A stretch of DNA of 34,483 nt from assembly GCA_001768195.1 (NCBI GenBank), contig MENI01000061.1:48661-83143 (forward strand), read 5' to 3'. The position numbers and the translations under genes were made by a program. The notes under the pieces are model-generated. The model did not search any database. It was not told where the DNA came from and saw nothing but the letters and a program-made list of their open reading frames with translations. This DNA is from Bacteroidetes bacterium GWA2_40_15 (lineage in GTDB: Bacteria > Bacteroidota > Bacteroidia > Bacteroidales > VadinHA17). This document shows, one piece after another, positions 1 to 8,086 of this stretch; within the stretch, counting starts at the first letter, position 1, and each line of letters begins with the position of its first letter.

Positions 1-415
1 GGTAAGCATGCCAAAGCACAACACTGTCATATCCTCCAAATTCAATTTTACCTCTTTCAATCAGCTTATTAACAGTGTATTCATTCGTATTGGAATCATA
101 AAAATCTGAATCGCACATCATTACAAAGCAGCATGCAAAATTGGATGTGACCCAGTTAAACGGCACTGTCCGGTATGAGCCTCCATCATATTTTAATTCC
201 TGCTGTTTCCTGCTTCTCCAGTTATGCAGGTCCCTGCGCCATTGATCCCACAGCTTCGGATCATCAGGTGCAGGAATGATATCATTTGAATCCATGATCG
301 CATCACTGACAGCCTGTTGATGGTTGCCTGAAGATATAGCCTCCAGAGATATGACAGAGATAAATGATCCAATTGCTGTGGTCAGAGACTTAGTCAGGAA
401 AGTTCGTCTTTTCAT
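1..415 (-). CDS. Tat-exported protein of unknown function, N-terminal part
   Basis: An open frame reads leftward from an ATG at 415-413 and runs off the left edge with no stop (138 codons). The protein begins MKRRTFL followed by a weak hydrophobic stretch, which resembles a twin-arginine signal. After it come the stretches LWDQWRRDLHNWR, NWVTSNFACCF and FGGYDSVVLWHAY. The start is 31 bp after the stop of the sugar porter gene, so it is probably the last visible gene of the same minus-strand operon. I do not recognise the family; the many aromatic residues and the export signal would fit a glycan-active or binding protein, but that is a guess. The C-terminus is outside the window. Confidence 0.75.
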   Translation of the reverse strand, partial: MKRRTFLTKSLTTAIGSFISVISLEAISSGNHQQAVSDAIMDSNDIIPAPDDPKLWDQWRRDLHNWRSRKQQELKYDGGSYRTVPFNWVTSNFACCFVMMCDSDFYDSNTNEYTVNKLIERGKIEFGGYDSVVLWHAY

Positions 416-445
416 GCTTTACTATTCTTTAGCCGGAATCCGGAC

Positions 446-1852
446 TTATTTACATGTTAACTCTCTTTCGATCTGTTCCAGCGATTTGCCTTTTGTTTCA
501 GGAAGCTTTCTTAAAATGAAGAAGAATCCTATGAAGCAGATGGCGGCGTAAACACCGAATGTGCCTGATGTGCTCAGGGCTTTGTTCAGGAAGGGGAATG
601 AGATTGTCAGAACTGCACATGAGAGCCATAGTGCAAAAGTAGCAACTGACATAGCCTGTCCGCGGATTTTATTTGGAAATATCTCTGAAAGCAAAACCCA
701 TGTTACAGGAGCGAGGGTTAGTCCGTAAATGCTTATGGCAGTCACTACCCAGAAAACCATAAAGATGCCTTTTACCTGGAAATAATAACCTGCTGCAATT
801 ATCACATACACTACGGCAAGACCACCCGCCCCTGTAAGCATCAGTGCTTTACGTCCCCACCGGTCGACCATGAACATTGAAATAACTGTGAAAATAAGGC
901 TTACCGTGCCTGTCAGTACAATATTGAACAGAGTGCCTGAGATACCATAACCTGCAGCTGAAAAAATCTCCTCAGCATAATTGAATATAACATTTATTCC
1001 GCACCATTGCTGAAAAACAGCCAGGATAATTCCAAGTGTGATAATGGGAGCCAATTGCTTTGAAAAGAGGTTGGTGAATTTCTCTTTTGTGTTATGGTTT
1101 CCGTCAACTGCGAGTGTAAGGGCTATTTCGTCGGTTTCACTTTTTGCATACTCCTTTCCACCTATCCGTTCAAAAACCTTTAAGGCTTTATCTGTTTTCC
1201 CGGCTTTGGTGAGCCATCGGGGACTTTCAGGAACCAGCCACATCAGAATGAAAAACAGGCTTGCAGGTATGGCGCATGCCCAGAACATCCAGCGCCATCC
1301 CATCTGACCATTCCACGAATCTCTTATCATCGCATCAGTGGCATCCAGAGGAACTGGTTGAGCTATTATCATGTTTGTGAGCTGTGCTGCAAGGACACCA
1401 AATGCTATTGTAAACTGGTTTATTGCAACAAGCTTGCCCCTCATATGAGCCGGAGAGATTTCTGCTATATATACAGGTGATACATTTGAAGCTATTCCTA
1501 TACCAACTCCTCCAAGTATCCTGAATATCATAAATGAGGTGAAGGAATTAAAGGCACCGGTGCCAAGGGAGGTGAAAATGAAAAGAAAAGCTGAAAACAG
1601 CAGAGGTATCTTCCTTCCGTATCTGTCTGTGAGATTTCCCGAAACTGCTGCTCCTATCAGGCATCCGAACAGTGCGCTGCTCATTGCAAAGCCCTGGTAC
1701 GTGGCAGATGAGGTAATCTCAAAATACCTCTCATAAAATGGTTTGGCGCCTCCTATCACAACCCAGTCGTAACCGAAAAGCAAGCCTCCCATTGCTGAAA
1801 CTATCGACAGGAAAAGGACATATTTTGTATTGATATTCTTGTGTTCTGTCAA
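446..1852 (-). CDS. MFS sugar porter (sugar:H+ symporter family)
   Basis: A 468-residue inner-membrane transporter of the sugar porter branch of the major facilitator superfamily. Visible family marks are GGLLFGYD in helix 1, DRYGRK and DRWGRK in the two halves (loops 2-3 and 8-9), PVYIAEISP and MRGKL before helix 5, QQWCGINVIFNYAEEIF in helix 7, and the C-terminal PETKGKSLEQIE. Length and twelve hydrophobic segments match the family. It starts 7 bp after the stop of the URO-D-like gene and is clearly co-transcribed with the isomerase, kinase and dehydrogenase upstream, which suggests that it imports their substrate (mannose, fructose, lyxose or a related monosaccharide). The substrate cannot be read from sequence alone. 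Confidence 0.95.
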   Translation of the reverse strand: MTEHKNINTKYVLFLSIVSAMGGLLFGYDWVVIGGAKPFYERYFEITSSATYQGFAMSSALFGCLIGAAVSGNLTDRYGRKIPLLFSAFLFIFTSLGTGAFNSFTSFMIFRILGGVGIGIASNVSPVYIAEISPAHMRGKLVAINQFTIAFGVLAAQLTNMIIAQPVPLDATDAMIRDSWNGQMGWRWMFWACAIPASLFFILMWLVPESPRWLTKAGKTDKALKVFERIGGKEYAKSETDEIALTLAVDGNHNTKEKFTNLFSKQLAPIITLGIILAVFQQWCGINVIFNYAEEIFSAAGYGISGTLFNIVLTGTVSLIFTVISMFMVDRWGRKALMLTGAGGLAVVYVIIAAGYYFQVKGIFMVFWVVTAISIYGLTLAPVTWVLLSEIFPNKIRGQAMSVATFALWLSCAVLTISFPFLNKALSTSGTFGVYAAICFIGFFFILRKLPETKGKSLEQIERELTCK

Positions 1853-1859
1853 GGATATT

Positions 1860-2864
1860 CTATTTCAGTTGAGCTTGTGCTTCATTAATAAAGGTAAGAA
1901 TGTTTTCAAGAGATGTGTCACCCTCAACAGCATGGGAAGGGGAGAAGATATATGATCCTTCTGATCCGGCTTTTAGAAGTTTCCGTGATTCTGAGATTAC
2001 CTCTTCTTTCGTTCCGTAGGGAAGAGTCTTCTGAATAGATAGTCCGCCATGGAATGTCAGCCTGCCGCGGTATTTTGTCATCAGGCTGAATGTATCCATC
2101 ACTTCCGGCTGAAAGGGATTGAAGCAGTTGAGACCAATATTAACAAGATCATCAAAAAGCTCATCAACATCACCGCATGAATGTATGAAGACATATTTTC
2201 CTTCATCATGCACTGCCTTATACATTCTTTTCAGCTGCGGGAATATAAATTCCTTCCAGGTTTCGTATCCCATTATAAGTCCGCTTTGCTGACCCCAGTC
2301 ATCGCCAAAGCAGATTGCATCAATGTCATACTTGCAGGCCTGTCTCAGCTGAGCAATGTTATAATCGGCAATCGCTTCAAAAAGCTCATGAACAAATTCA
2401 GGGTTTACCATGAAATCCATCAGCAGGTTCTCAATACCACGCAGCGTCCATGCCCTTTCATAAAGTGAAAAGCCGATCTCATATAGCCTGAACATGTCGG
2501 GATGTGAAGCGATTGATGGTTTAATATCTTCAAAGAACCTGTTATCTTCCGGATCAGGAAAACTGTAACCTTTCAATCCAGGCTCAGCTATTACGCTTCC
2601 TGATATATTTCCTATATCCTTATCAATGCTCCTGTCCCAAACGGCCCCGAATACATCGCGGAACAGGTTATCTCCGATCTGGTCGAAAAATCCTATGTCA
2701 GCGCCCAGAGTGAGAATATGATTATGTAGCACGGTATCAATATCATCTGTTCCGAAATGATTGATAAGCAGATCCTTTGCTTCGACTGTGAATTTAAATG
2801 ACCAGGGAGTATAGGGTGGCTTTTTACCGTCAAGGACAGTTTTAATTACCTCTCTTCTTGTCAT
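1860..2864 (-). CDS. Uroporphyrinogen decarboxylase superfamily protein (non-heme type)
   Basis: A 334-residue soluble protein of the URO-D/MtaA superfamily TIM barrel. It starts MTRREVIKTVLDGKKP, a typical opening of the family members lying outside haem gene clusters. It carries an HSCG motif (H228, C230) of the kind that binds zinc in the methylcobamide:CoM methyltransferase branch, followed by FNPFQPE and FHGGLSIQ. It sits between the DUF998 gene (11-bp gap) and the sugar porter gene (7-bp gap). True HemE is unlikely because no other haem gene is near. Such proteins often occur in Bacteroidota and Planctomycetota sugar clusters, where their reaction is not established. The family call is firm; the role is unknown. 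Confidence 0.85.
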   Translation of the reverse strand: MTRREVIKTVLDGKKPPYTPWSFKFTVEAKDLLINHFGTDDIDTVLHNHILTLGADIGFFDQIGDNLFRDVFGAVWDRSIDKDIGNISGSVIAEPGLKGYSFPDPEDNRFFEDIKPSIASHPDMFRLYEIGFSLYERAWTLRGIENLLMDFMVNPEFVHELFEAIADYNIAQLRQACKYDIDAICFGDDWGQQSGLIMGYETWKEFIFPQLKRMYKAVHDEGKYVFIHSCGDVDELFDDLVNIGLNCFNPFQPEVMDTFSLMTKYRGRLTFHGGLSIQKTLPYGTKEEVISESRKLLKAGSEGSYIFSPSHAVEGDTSLENILTFINEAQAQLK

Positions 2865-2875
2865 GATTTAAGAAG

Positions 2876-3514
2876 CTATACTCTTAGGGTGTTTTTGTGA
2901 CCATCCTTTATGCCCAACAGGTAGGTTCCCATACCTGTAATCCAGAAGACGACCGGATAGAACAGCCACCTCTCGGCGCCACCCACTCCCAGTGTAGGGA
3001 TAAAATACTTCTGAAAAGAGAGCAGGACAAGGGCGATGATGCCAAACGCAACAAAAATATATCTGAGCGGTGAATTGACTATTTTGAAGGAAGTTATCGC
3101 TGCAATACCTCCTGCTATAAATACTATCAGTGCAAATATTCCATGCCACGGTACCATATCCCCCGGAAATGCTCCCACACCTGCAAGTCCTATACCCAGA
3201 AGCCCCATCGGTATGGTCATAAGGTATTTTTTAAATATCTTATGGACAAACCAGGTAGCTGCCAGTACCATAAGTCCGGCACCTATCATTGTGTAATCAA
3301 AGATATGGGCCGAAAGCTTCTGGAATGCAGTTTCGGGATCTATGCTTGCTGCCAGTTCGCTGATGTAGTTATCGCGGGTGTTGAATTCCGCAGTATAAAA
3401 AATCTCACCTGTTATGATTCCCATAAAAATAAAAAAGCCGGAAAGGAACAGTAGTAATCCCGATTTTGTGAGGGATGCTCTGATGTCCGATTTGATAATC
3501 TCATTGATGTCCAT
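2876..3514 (-). CDS. DUF998-like integral membrane protein
   Basis: A 212-residue protein with about six hydrophobic segments (roughly residues 17-37, 73-90, 95-112, 120-140, 148-164 and 180-200). The pattern NYISELAAS after the first membrane segment and GAFPGDMVPWHGIFAL near residue 115 are the features I associate with DUF998, a family of small bacterial membrane proteins without a proven function. It follows the mannitol-1-phosphate dehydrogenase gene by 72 bp, the widest gap in this operon, and precedes the URO-D-like gene by 11 bp. A TATATTTG box in the 72-bp gap could give it a promoter of its own. Confidence 0.8.
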   Translation of the reverse strand: MDINEIIKSDIRASLTKSGLLLFLSGFFIFMGIITGEIFYTAEFNTRDNYISELAASIDPETAFQKLSAHIFDYTMIGAGLMVLAATWFVHKIFKKYLMTIPMGLLGIGLAGVGAFPGDMVPWHGIFALIVFIAGGIAAITSFKIVNSPLRYIFVAFGIIALVLLSFQKYFIPTLGVGGAERWLFYPVVFWITGMGTYLLGIKDGHKNTLRV

Positions 3515-3563
3515 ATTTAATTTCTTTCAGTTATATTTTCAGTCCGATGGTATAATTACTATT

Positions 3564-3571
3564 CAAATATA
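3564..3571 (-). promoter_or_regulatory. Candidate internal -7 promoter box in the sugar operon
   Basis: Read on the minus strand this is TATATTTG, a full match to the Bacteroidota -7 consensus TAnnTTTG. It lies about 50 bp before the DUF998 start, in the only sizeable gap of the operon. I see no good -33 TTTG box at the expected 19-21 bp, so support is moderate to weak. Confidence 0.3.
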
Positions 3572-3586
3572 GGCAGATTTATTGTT

Positions 3587-4804
3587 TTAGACCATTGAGG
3601 AGTAGTGATTCTTAAATCTGTCAATTGTATCTCTTTCATTAACAGGATGAAGACCAAGTAAGTTTATTAGTGTGTTCTCAAAGTTGTCAGTCAGAGCCTG
3701 CAGTAATTTTATATCTTCGGGAAAAAGATTACCCTCTTCATCCCCTTTACTGAATCTGAAACCATACGACATGGCTTTCATTATAAGATCGTAAGGCATA
3801 TTGAACTGCATCGCAAGGTGTATGGATCCCATGAACCTGTCATCTGATCCAAGTTTCCTCACCAGATCATTCCCTACCCTGAAAACAGTGTCCTGCAAAG
3901 CCTTGTTTCTGAATCTGTACAGGAGGTCATCTACATGTTCTTCAATATCTTCCGGCGTATAATCATCAGGATAAACCCTGCAAAGGATATCTGCAGACTG
4001 CATCATAACATCCCTTGTGAAATCCAGAACTTTCCTGTCCTCAAGAACTTCATACATGTATTCCATCGCGGGATGAAGAAAGTTGCCATAATAGGCAGCT
4101 GTAGCATGACCCAGATTGTGAATGAAGGCTTTGCGATCAACCCACGCTTTTATGTTGGTCTTTGGCGCAAGGCCCTGAATGTCAGGTATCGGCGATTTGA
4201 AGCCTTTGCCATCAAGGATAAGAGTGTTGTAGGGCTCGGCAAAAACTACAAGGGGATCCTTTTCTATTTCGGTGAGTGGAATTATTGGTACCATCTTTCC
4301 GATACTGGTTTCGATAAGTCCCACTAAGAGATCTGCAGGATATCCTTCCGGCAGGTATTGTATAAGTTTTTCTTTTGTAAATTCAGCCGCAGATCTCATA
4401 TTCTCGGCAAGAATGATATCGAGAGGGAAATATGGATTCAGTTTCTGACGCAGTTCAAGTCCGGCAGCAATAACCGGAATAACCTTCTCAAGTGCAAATT
4501 TCCCTACTGATACGGCAGCAATTCCTGCTGAAGAAACAGCATTTACCACCTCCTGCCTGTCGGTTGCTGGTATGGCACTTACATCCGGGACTATTATATT
4601 TTCTTCCGGATCACCCTTGATGACCACCCTGTATGAACCTCGTTGGTTCAGTAATCTTACAATTTCAGTGTCAACATCCACAAATACAACTTTATAGCCA
4701 TTGCATCCGAAAAGCTGTCCGATAAAAGAACGGCCTATTTTGCCTGCGCCGAAAATAACAATCTTCTTTGGATCAATCTTCAATCTGTCTTCGGTATGCT
4801 TCAT
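3587..4804 (-). CDS. mtlD: Mannitol-1-phosphate 5-dehydrogenase family protein
   Basis: A cytoplasmic NAD-dependent polyol phosphate dehydrogenase, family reaction mannitol-1-phosphate to fructose-6-phosphate. An N-terminal Rossmann motif FGAGKIGRSFIG lies at about residues 16-27 and is followed by GYKVVFVDVD, typical of MtlD. The catalytic signature K-x4-N-x2-H of the long-chain mannitol dehydrogenases is present as DRKAFIHNLGHA (K225, N230, H233). At 405 residues it is slightly longer than usual MtlD (about 380). I chose the ATG at 4804; a TTG twelve bases upstream would add four residues. Either start overlaps the end of the kinase gene by 32 bp or more, implying translational coupling. 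UxaB-like hexuronate dehydrogenase is a less likely alternative. Confidence 0.88.
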   Translation of the reverse strand: MKHTEDRLKIDPKKIVIFGAGKIGRSFIGQLFGCNGYKVVFVDVDTEIVRLLNQRGSYRVVIKGDPEENIIVPDVSAIPATDRQEVVNAVSSAGIAAVSVGKFALEKVIPVIAAGLELRQKLNPYFPLDIILAENMRSAAEFTKEKLIQYLPEGYPADLLVGLIETSIGKMVPIIPLTEIEKDPLVVFAEPYNTLILDGKGFKSPIPDIQGLAPKTNIKAWVDRKAFIHNLGHATAAYYGNFLHPAMEYMYEVLEDRKVLDFTRDVMMQSADILCRVYPDDYTPEDIEEHVDDLLYRFRNKALQDTVFRVGNDLVRKLGSDDRFMGSIHLAMQFNMPYDLIMKAMSYGFRFSKGDEEGNLFPEDIKLLQALTDNFENTLINLLGLHPVNERDTIDRFKNHYSSMV

Positions 4805-5957
4805 AGTATGGTTCAATTTTCAGCCTTTTCTCCCCGGGATGATCTTCAAAAAATGTTCCGCCAAGGTAGAAGCATGTAAATCCTCCGGATACAATCCCCC
4901 TGCTGCAGGCTTCCCTTAGATCAGGGAGGCTTATTCCTGAATTAAACTGGTTAACGACAGAGGCTATAACTCCACCGGCAAAATTATCACCGCAACCAGT
5001 AGTGTCTCCTCCACGGACAGTTTGTAGTTCATCAGTAACCTTTTTTGAAACAGGCATCTCTAAGTTATCAACTGCGGTGAAGAATCTTCCGTCAGAATAT
5101 GCTGAGATGTTTTTCGATCCGTTGGTTATAATAAGAGATGAAACGTTCTTTTCCCTGAAGAATCTTATGGAATCATCAGATGATCGTTCCCCGCTCAGAC
5201 GAAGAGCCTCCTCCCTGTCTGTAATCAGAAGATCGACAAGACTATAGCTGTCATCACTCTCACCAAGAGGCCATCTGTCGCATAGATCTGACTTCTCACT
5301 CCTGAAATCAAAAACAGTGTTAACGACAGTCCTGCAGCCATTTGCCTTTGCCTTACCGAGCAGGGATGTGAGATTGTCATGTATCCGTGGGACAAGAGCA
5401 GTTCCTCCGAAAACTACAATGTCAGATTTGAAAAAGTCATTGCCGAGGTTTTCAGGACCGTAGTCCCATGCAGCGGCAATTGAGTTTATAAACATCCTTT
5501 CACCGTGACCGTTCTCGTAAGCAGGATCAGACAGAACCACAGTCGAAGGTGTTGGTTTTGCAATAAGTTTGAAATCACCGAGGATAACAGGTGTTTTTCC
5601 CAGCGAATCAATCAGGTATTTCCCCGGTTCATCATTTCCGCCACGCCCATAGAACCGTACTTCACATTGATTTTTATCAACCAGTTGAGCGATATTTATC
5701 AATGACACAATGGAGGGTCCCCCGATGTTTATCTTGTCATGACTTCTTCCTCCGGTTATTTCTCTCAGGACCGTATCGAATGGTTTACCGCAGAATTCTT
5801 CGAATTCTTCCCTGAAAACAAGATGCCCGGGGGTTAAGCCTCCGTCACCACGATTAACTGAAAGGCAGGGTTTTAGAGAATTGCTTCTGAAGTCAATATC
5901 ATTATACAGCATATCAACCAGGCAGCAACCGACTCCTGAAACTATTATTTTGGACAT
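4773..5957 (-). CDS. PfkB-family carbohydrate kinase
   Basis: A 394-residue ribokinase-like sugar kinase. The C-terminal PfkB signature is clear as GGDTTGCGDNFAGG, with the catalytic base at about D324 and the anion hole GCG just before it. Glycines typical of the sugar-binding N-terminus appear as ITGGRSHDKINIGGPS and FYGRGGND. It is longer than common fructokinases (about 300), mainly through an extended N-terminus and loops. It starts 17 bp after the isomerase stop and overlaps the mtlD start. Placed between a lyxose/mannose isomerase and a mannitol-1-phosphate dehydrogenase, phosphorylation of fructose or xylulose is the most economical guess; PfkB specificity is not readable from the motif. 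Confidence 0.88.
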   Translation of the reverse strand: MSKIIVSGVGCCLVDMLYNDIDFRSNSLKPCLSVNRGDGGLTPGHLVFREEFEEFCGKPFDTVLREITGGRSHDKINIGGPSIVSLINIAQLVDKNQCEVRFYGRGGNDEPGKYLIDSLGKTPVILGDFKLIAKPTPSTVVLSDPAYENGHGERMFINSIAAAWDYGPENLGNDFFKSDIVVFGGTALVPRIHDNLTSLLGKAKANGCRTVVNTVFDFRSEKSDLCDRWPLGESDDSYSLVDLLITDREEALRLSGERSSDDSIRFFREKNVSSLIITNGSKNISAYSDGRFFTAVDNLEMPVSKKVTDELQTVRGGDTTGCGDNFAGGVIASVVNQFNSGISLPDLREACSRGIVSGGFTCFYLGGTFFEDHPGEKRLKIEPYYEAYRRQIED

Positions 5958-5974
5958 TATATTACTATATCAGT

Positions 5975-6649
5975 TTAAAGATATTTTTGATAATCATTAA
6001 CAAGCAGGTGTAATGGGTTTACATCCTCCTCAATTTCAGGAAACCGGCCGATCTTTCCGAAAAAACGGTTATCGCTGGCATCATCATTGACCATGCTGAC
6101 TTCGCCTATGAGTACTCTGCCATGTCCCTTTTCTCCATAAAACCTGTGATAGACCCTGGGTTTCAGACATATGCTTTGTCCGGGTTTGAGTATCAGAGGA
6201 ACACCGGCCCTGACAGTTTTCAGGATCCCGTCAATACTTACATCAACAGGTTGGTCAGACATACCATCAGTGTCAGTGGCTTTGTAGAGTTCCATCACAA
6301 GATTTCCTCCACCTCTGTTTATTATGTCCTCTGATTTGTTCCAGTGAAAATGCATTGGTGTTTCCTGTTCTTCATCAGCTGCCATTATCTTTTCGCAATA
6401 CATTTTGTCCTGCTTATCCCAGTTCCCGTTACGGATTGTGAAGAGGCACAAACCCTGTCTTTTGAAGTCAGCGCTTCCGAAGTCGGTGATATCCCATCCA
6501 AGTTTATTGTCAACGATTTCGCCACAGATATCATATTTCCCCTTCCATTCTTCAGGAGACCAGTATGCCCACTCAGGCAGCATGAACCTGTGCATTTCAA
6601 GGAATTCCCTGAAACCGGCTATGATTTCGTTCACTTCACTTCGTTTCAT
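5975..6649 (-). CDS. D-lyxose ketol-isomerase family (D-mannose isomerising) cupin
   Basis: A 224-residue cupin of the D-lyxose isomerase family. Known members interconvert D-lyxose and D-xylulose and also D-mannose and D-fructose using a divalent metal. The metal site is visible as PMHFHWNKSED (H100, H102, with E107 close), then GGGNLVMELY (E120), and a late histidine in RVYHRFYGE (H168). Length and the opening MKRSEVNEIIAGFREFLE match the family. It is the first gene of the minus-strand operon, 17 bp ahead of the kinase. With three alpha-mannosidase-like genes in the same window, mannose to fructose is the likely physiological direction, though lyxose cannot be excluded. Confidence 0.9.
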   Translation of the reverse strand: MKRSEVNEIIAGFREFLEMHRFMLPEWAYWSPEEWKGKYDICGEIVDNKLGWDITDFGSADFKRQGLCLFTIRNGNWDKQDKMYCEKIMAADEEQETPMHFHWNKSEDIINRGGGNLVMELYKATDTDGMSDQPVDVSIDGILKTVRAGVPLILKPGQSICLKPRVYHRFYGEKGHGRVLIGEVSMVNDDASDNRFFGKIGRFPEIEEDVNPLHLLVNDYQKYL

Positions 6650-6690
6650 AATTAATGCAGATTTTTCTTTTTGGATTAAAGATATAAATT

Positions 6691-6890
6691 TTTAAACACA
6701 GAGAACACAACCAGTGCTGTTGAAAATTTGTTTTTGACCCCCCATCCCCCCCAGGGGGGCTTGGTAAAATTCTGTATATCAATAAGTCCCCCTTGGGGGA
6801 TTTAGGGGTCTGATTAACTTTAAGTACTGTATAATCTATTGGGTACAAAATCCAGCCTTTTTTGACAAACTCTGTATTCTCTGTGGTTAA
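6691..6890. repeat. Inverted CACAGAG arms interrupted by a C/G palindrome element
   Basis: The arms 6691-6708 (TTAAACACAGAGAACACA) and 6873-6890 (its reverse complement at 16 of 18 positions) face each other across about 164 bp. Between them sits the C-run palindrome element at 6736-6810. The arms belong to the CTnnGTG heptamer family also found at 16961, 29712 and 32539. The layout suggests that one repeat was inserted into another. This is the main content of the 313-bp gene-free spacer between the divergent operons. Confidence 0.6.
6736..6810. repeat. C/G-run palindrome element without a gene
   Basis: The left arm at 6736-6760 (GACCCCCCATCCCCCCCAGG...) and the right arm at 6786-6810 (GTCCCCCTTGGGGGATTTAG...) are imperfect inverted repeats, ends GACCCC and GGGGTC, spaced by 25 bp. 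Each arm contains its own small hairpin (C-run then G-run). The same architecture flanks DUF559 genes at 9565-9977 and 33959-34483, so this appears to be an empty or solo copy. Confidence 0.7.
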
Positions 6891-6962
6891 TGAATTTAAA
6901 TTCTTTTTAAATATCTTAGTAGTTATTATTGTTATTAAACCTCTCCTTAAAAACCTGATCCG

Positions 6963-8075
6963 ATGAAGAAGACCCCTTCACTTTTTATTGCATTGGCATC
7001 GTTCATCCTGTTAAGCTGTGCTGAAAATCCGAAACCATTTGACAATGAGCCTATAAAAGCCTATGATATTGATTTTAACTGGGGCGAAGGCGGCCCTAAC
7101 GGATTTGCTGCCCCTGGTCTTTGGGCCGATGCAGATCCTGCCGCCCATGTAGAATGGTATGCTTCCCTGGGATGCAATGTAATACAGTCTTTTGCGGTGT
7201 CATGCAACGGATATGCCTGGTATAAAAACGGTATTGTCCCTGAACAGCCCGGACTTAAACATGATTTTCTCACTGAACAGGTGAAACTTGCACATCAGAA
7301 GAATATAAAGGTATTCGGATATTTCTGTGCCGGTTCCAACACCAGGTGGGGACTCGAAAATCCAGATCTAAGCTATGGAGTTCCGTCAGCGCCGCATATA
7401 CCTTATACTACAAAGTATCTCGACTTCCTGTGTGCTTCAATAGAGGATGCAATAAAAAAGACCGGCATCGACGGCGTTTTCATCGACTGGCTCTGGAATC
7501 CGGGTGCAACAATGGAACCATATCCCCCGCTGAAGTGGCTTCCCTGTGAGCAGGAAATGTTCACTGAACTTATGAATCAGCCGTTTCCCGGAATTGAAAA
7601 CATTACACCTGATACAGAACTTCAGTTCCGCCGCAAAGCTATTGACAGAGCCTGGAAGAGAATAAAATATACAGTAAAGAAAACAGATCCGGAGTGTATT
7701 ATATGGCTGACTTCATGCCAGCTTACAAGCAGGGATATTGCAGGCTCTGATATGCTCAGGGAGGTTGACTGGGTGTTGAATGAAGCCGGGGATACCTCTA
7801 CAACCGCTTCAGCACAGGCAATGCTTGGCGAACATACTAGAATGGTGACCTGCCTGGCAAACTGGAACGGTCAGGATGCTGCTGTTGTTATACCTGACGC
7901 AATCAGAAAAAATATTGGTCTCTATGGTTTTACAAAGCCTTTGAATGGATCGATAATGCCTCCGGTCGATTATTACCTCTCTGTTCATCCCGACAGCCTT
8001 AAGGGCGATGCAAGGAATATTGTACTTCTTGCGAGGACATATAACGGGTTGGCGTTTAATTATGTGGAAAAGTAA
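6963..8075 (+). CDS. Exported TIM-barrel lipoprotein, unclassified glycosidase-like
   Basis: A 370-residue protein with a lipoprotein signal ending LLSC (Cys at about residue 19). The mature part reads like a TIM barrel: GPNGFAAPGLWADAD and AHVEWYASLGCNVIQSF near the N-terminus, NIKVFGYFCAGSNTRWG at strand 3, and GIDGVFIDWLWNPG with D175 at the end of a strand where retaining glycosidases often keep their nucleophile. It then has WLTSC and VDWVLNEAGDTS. I have seen such proteins annotated only as hypothetical in Bacteroidota and Planctomycetota and cannot assign a GH number. It stands opposite the sugar operon and is followed by a GH29-like lipoprotein, so a role in exported glycan cleavage is likely but inferred. 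Confidence 0.75.
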   Translation: MKKTPSLFIALASFILLSCAENPKPFDNEPIKAYDIDFNWGEGGPNGFAAPGLWADADPAAHVEWYASLGCNVIQSFAVSCNGYAWYKNGIVPEQPGLKHDFLTEQVKLAHQKNIKVFGYFCAGSNTRWGLENPDLSYGVPSAPHIPYTTKYLDFLCASIEDAIKKTGIDGVFIDWLWNPGATMEPYPPLKWLPCEQEMFTELMNQPFPGIENITPDTELQFRRKAIDRAWKRIKYTVKKTDPECIIWLTSCQLTSRDIAGSDMLREVDWVLNEAGDTSTTASAQAMLGEHTRMVTCLANWNGQDAAVVIPDAIRKNIGLYGFTKPLNGSIMPPVDYYLSVHPDSLKGDARNIVLLARTYNGLAFNYVEK

Positions 8076-8086
8076 GAAAGGCTGAG

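Noticed and set aside
1860-2864. HemE (true uroporphyrinogen decarboxylase) for haem synthesis
   Set aside because: The HSCG zinc-type motif, the sequence opening and the sugar operon context fit the methyltransferase-like branch of the superfamily better.
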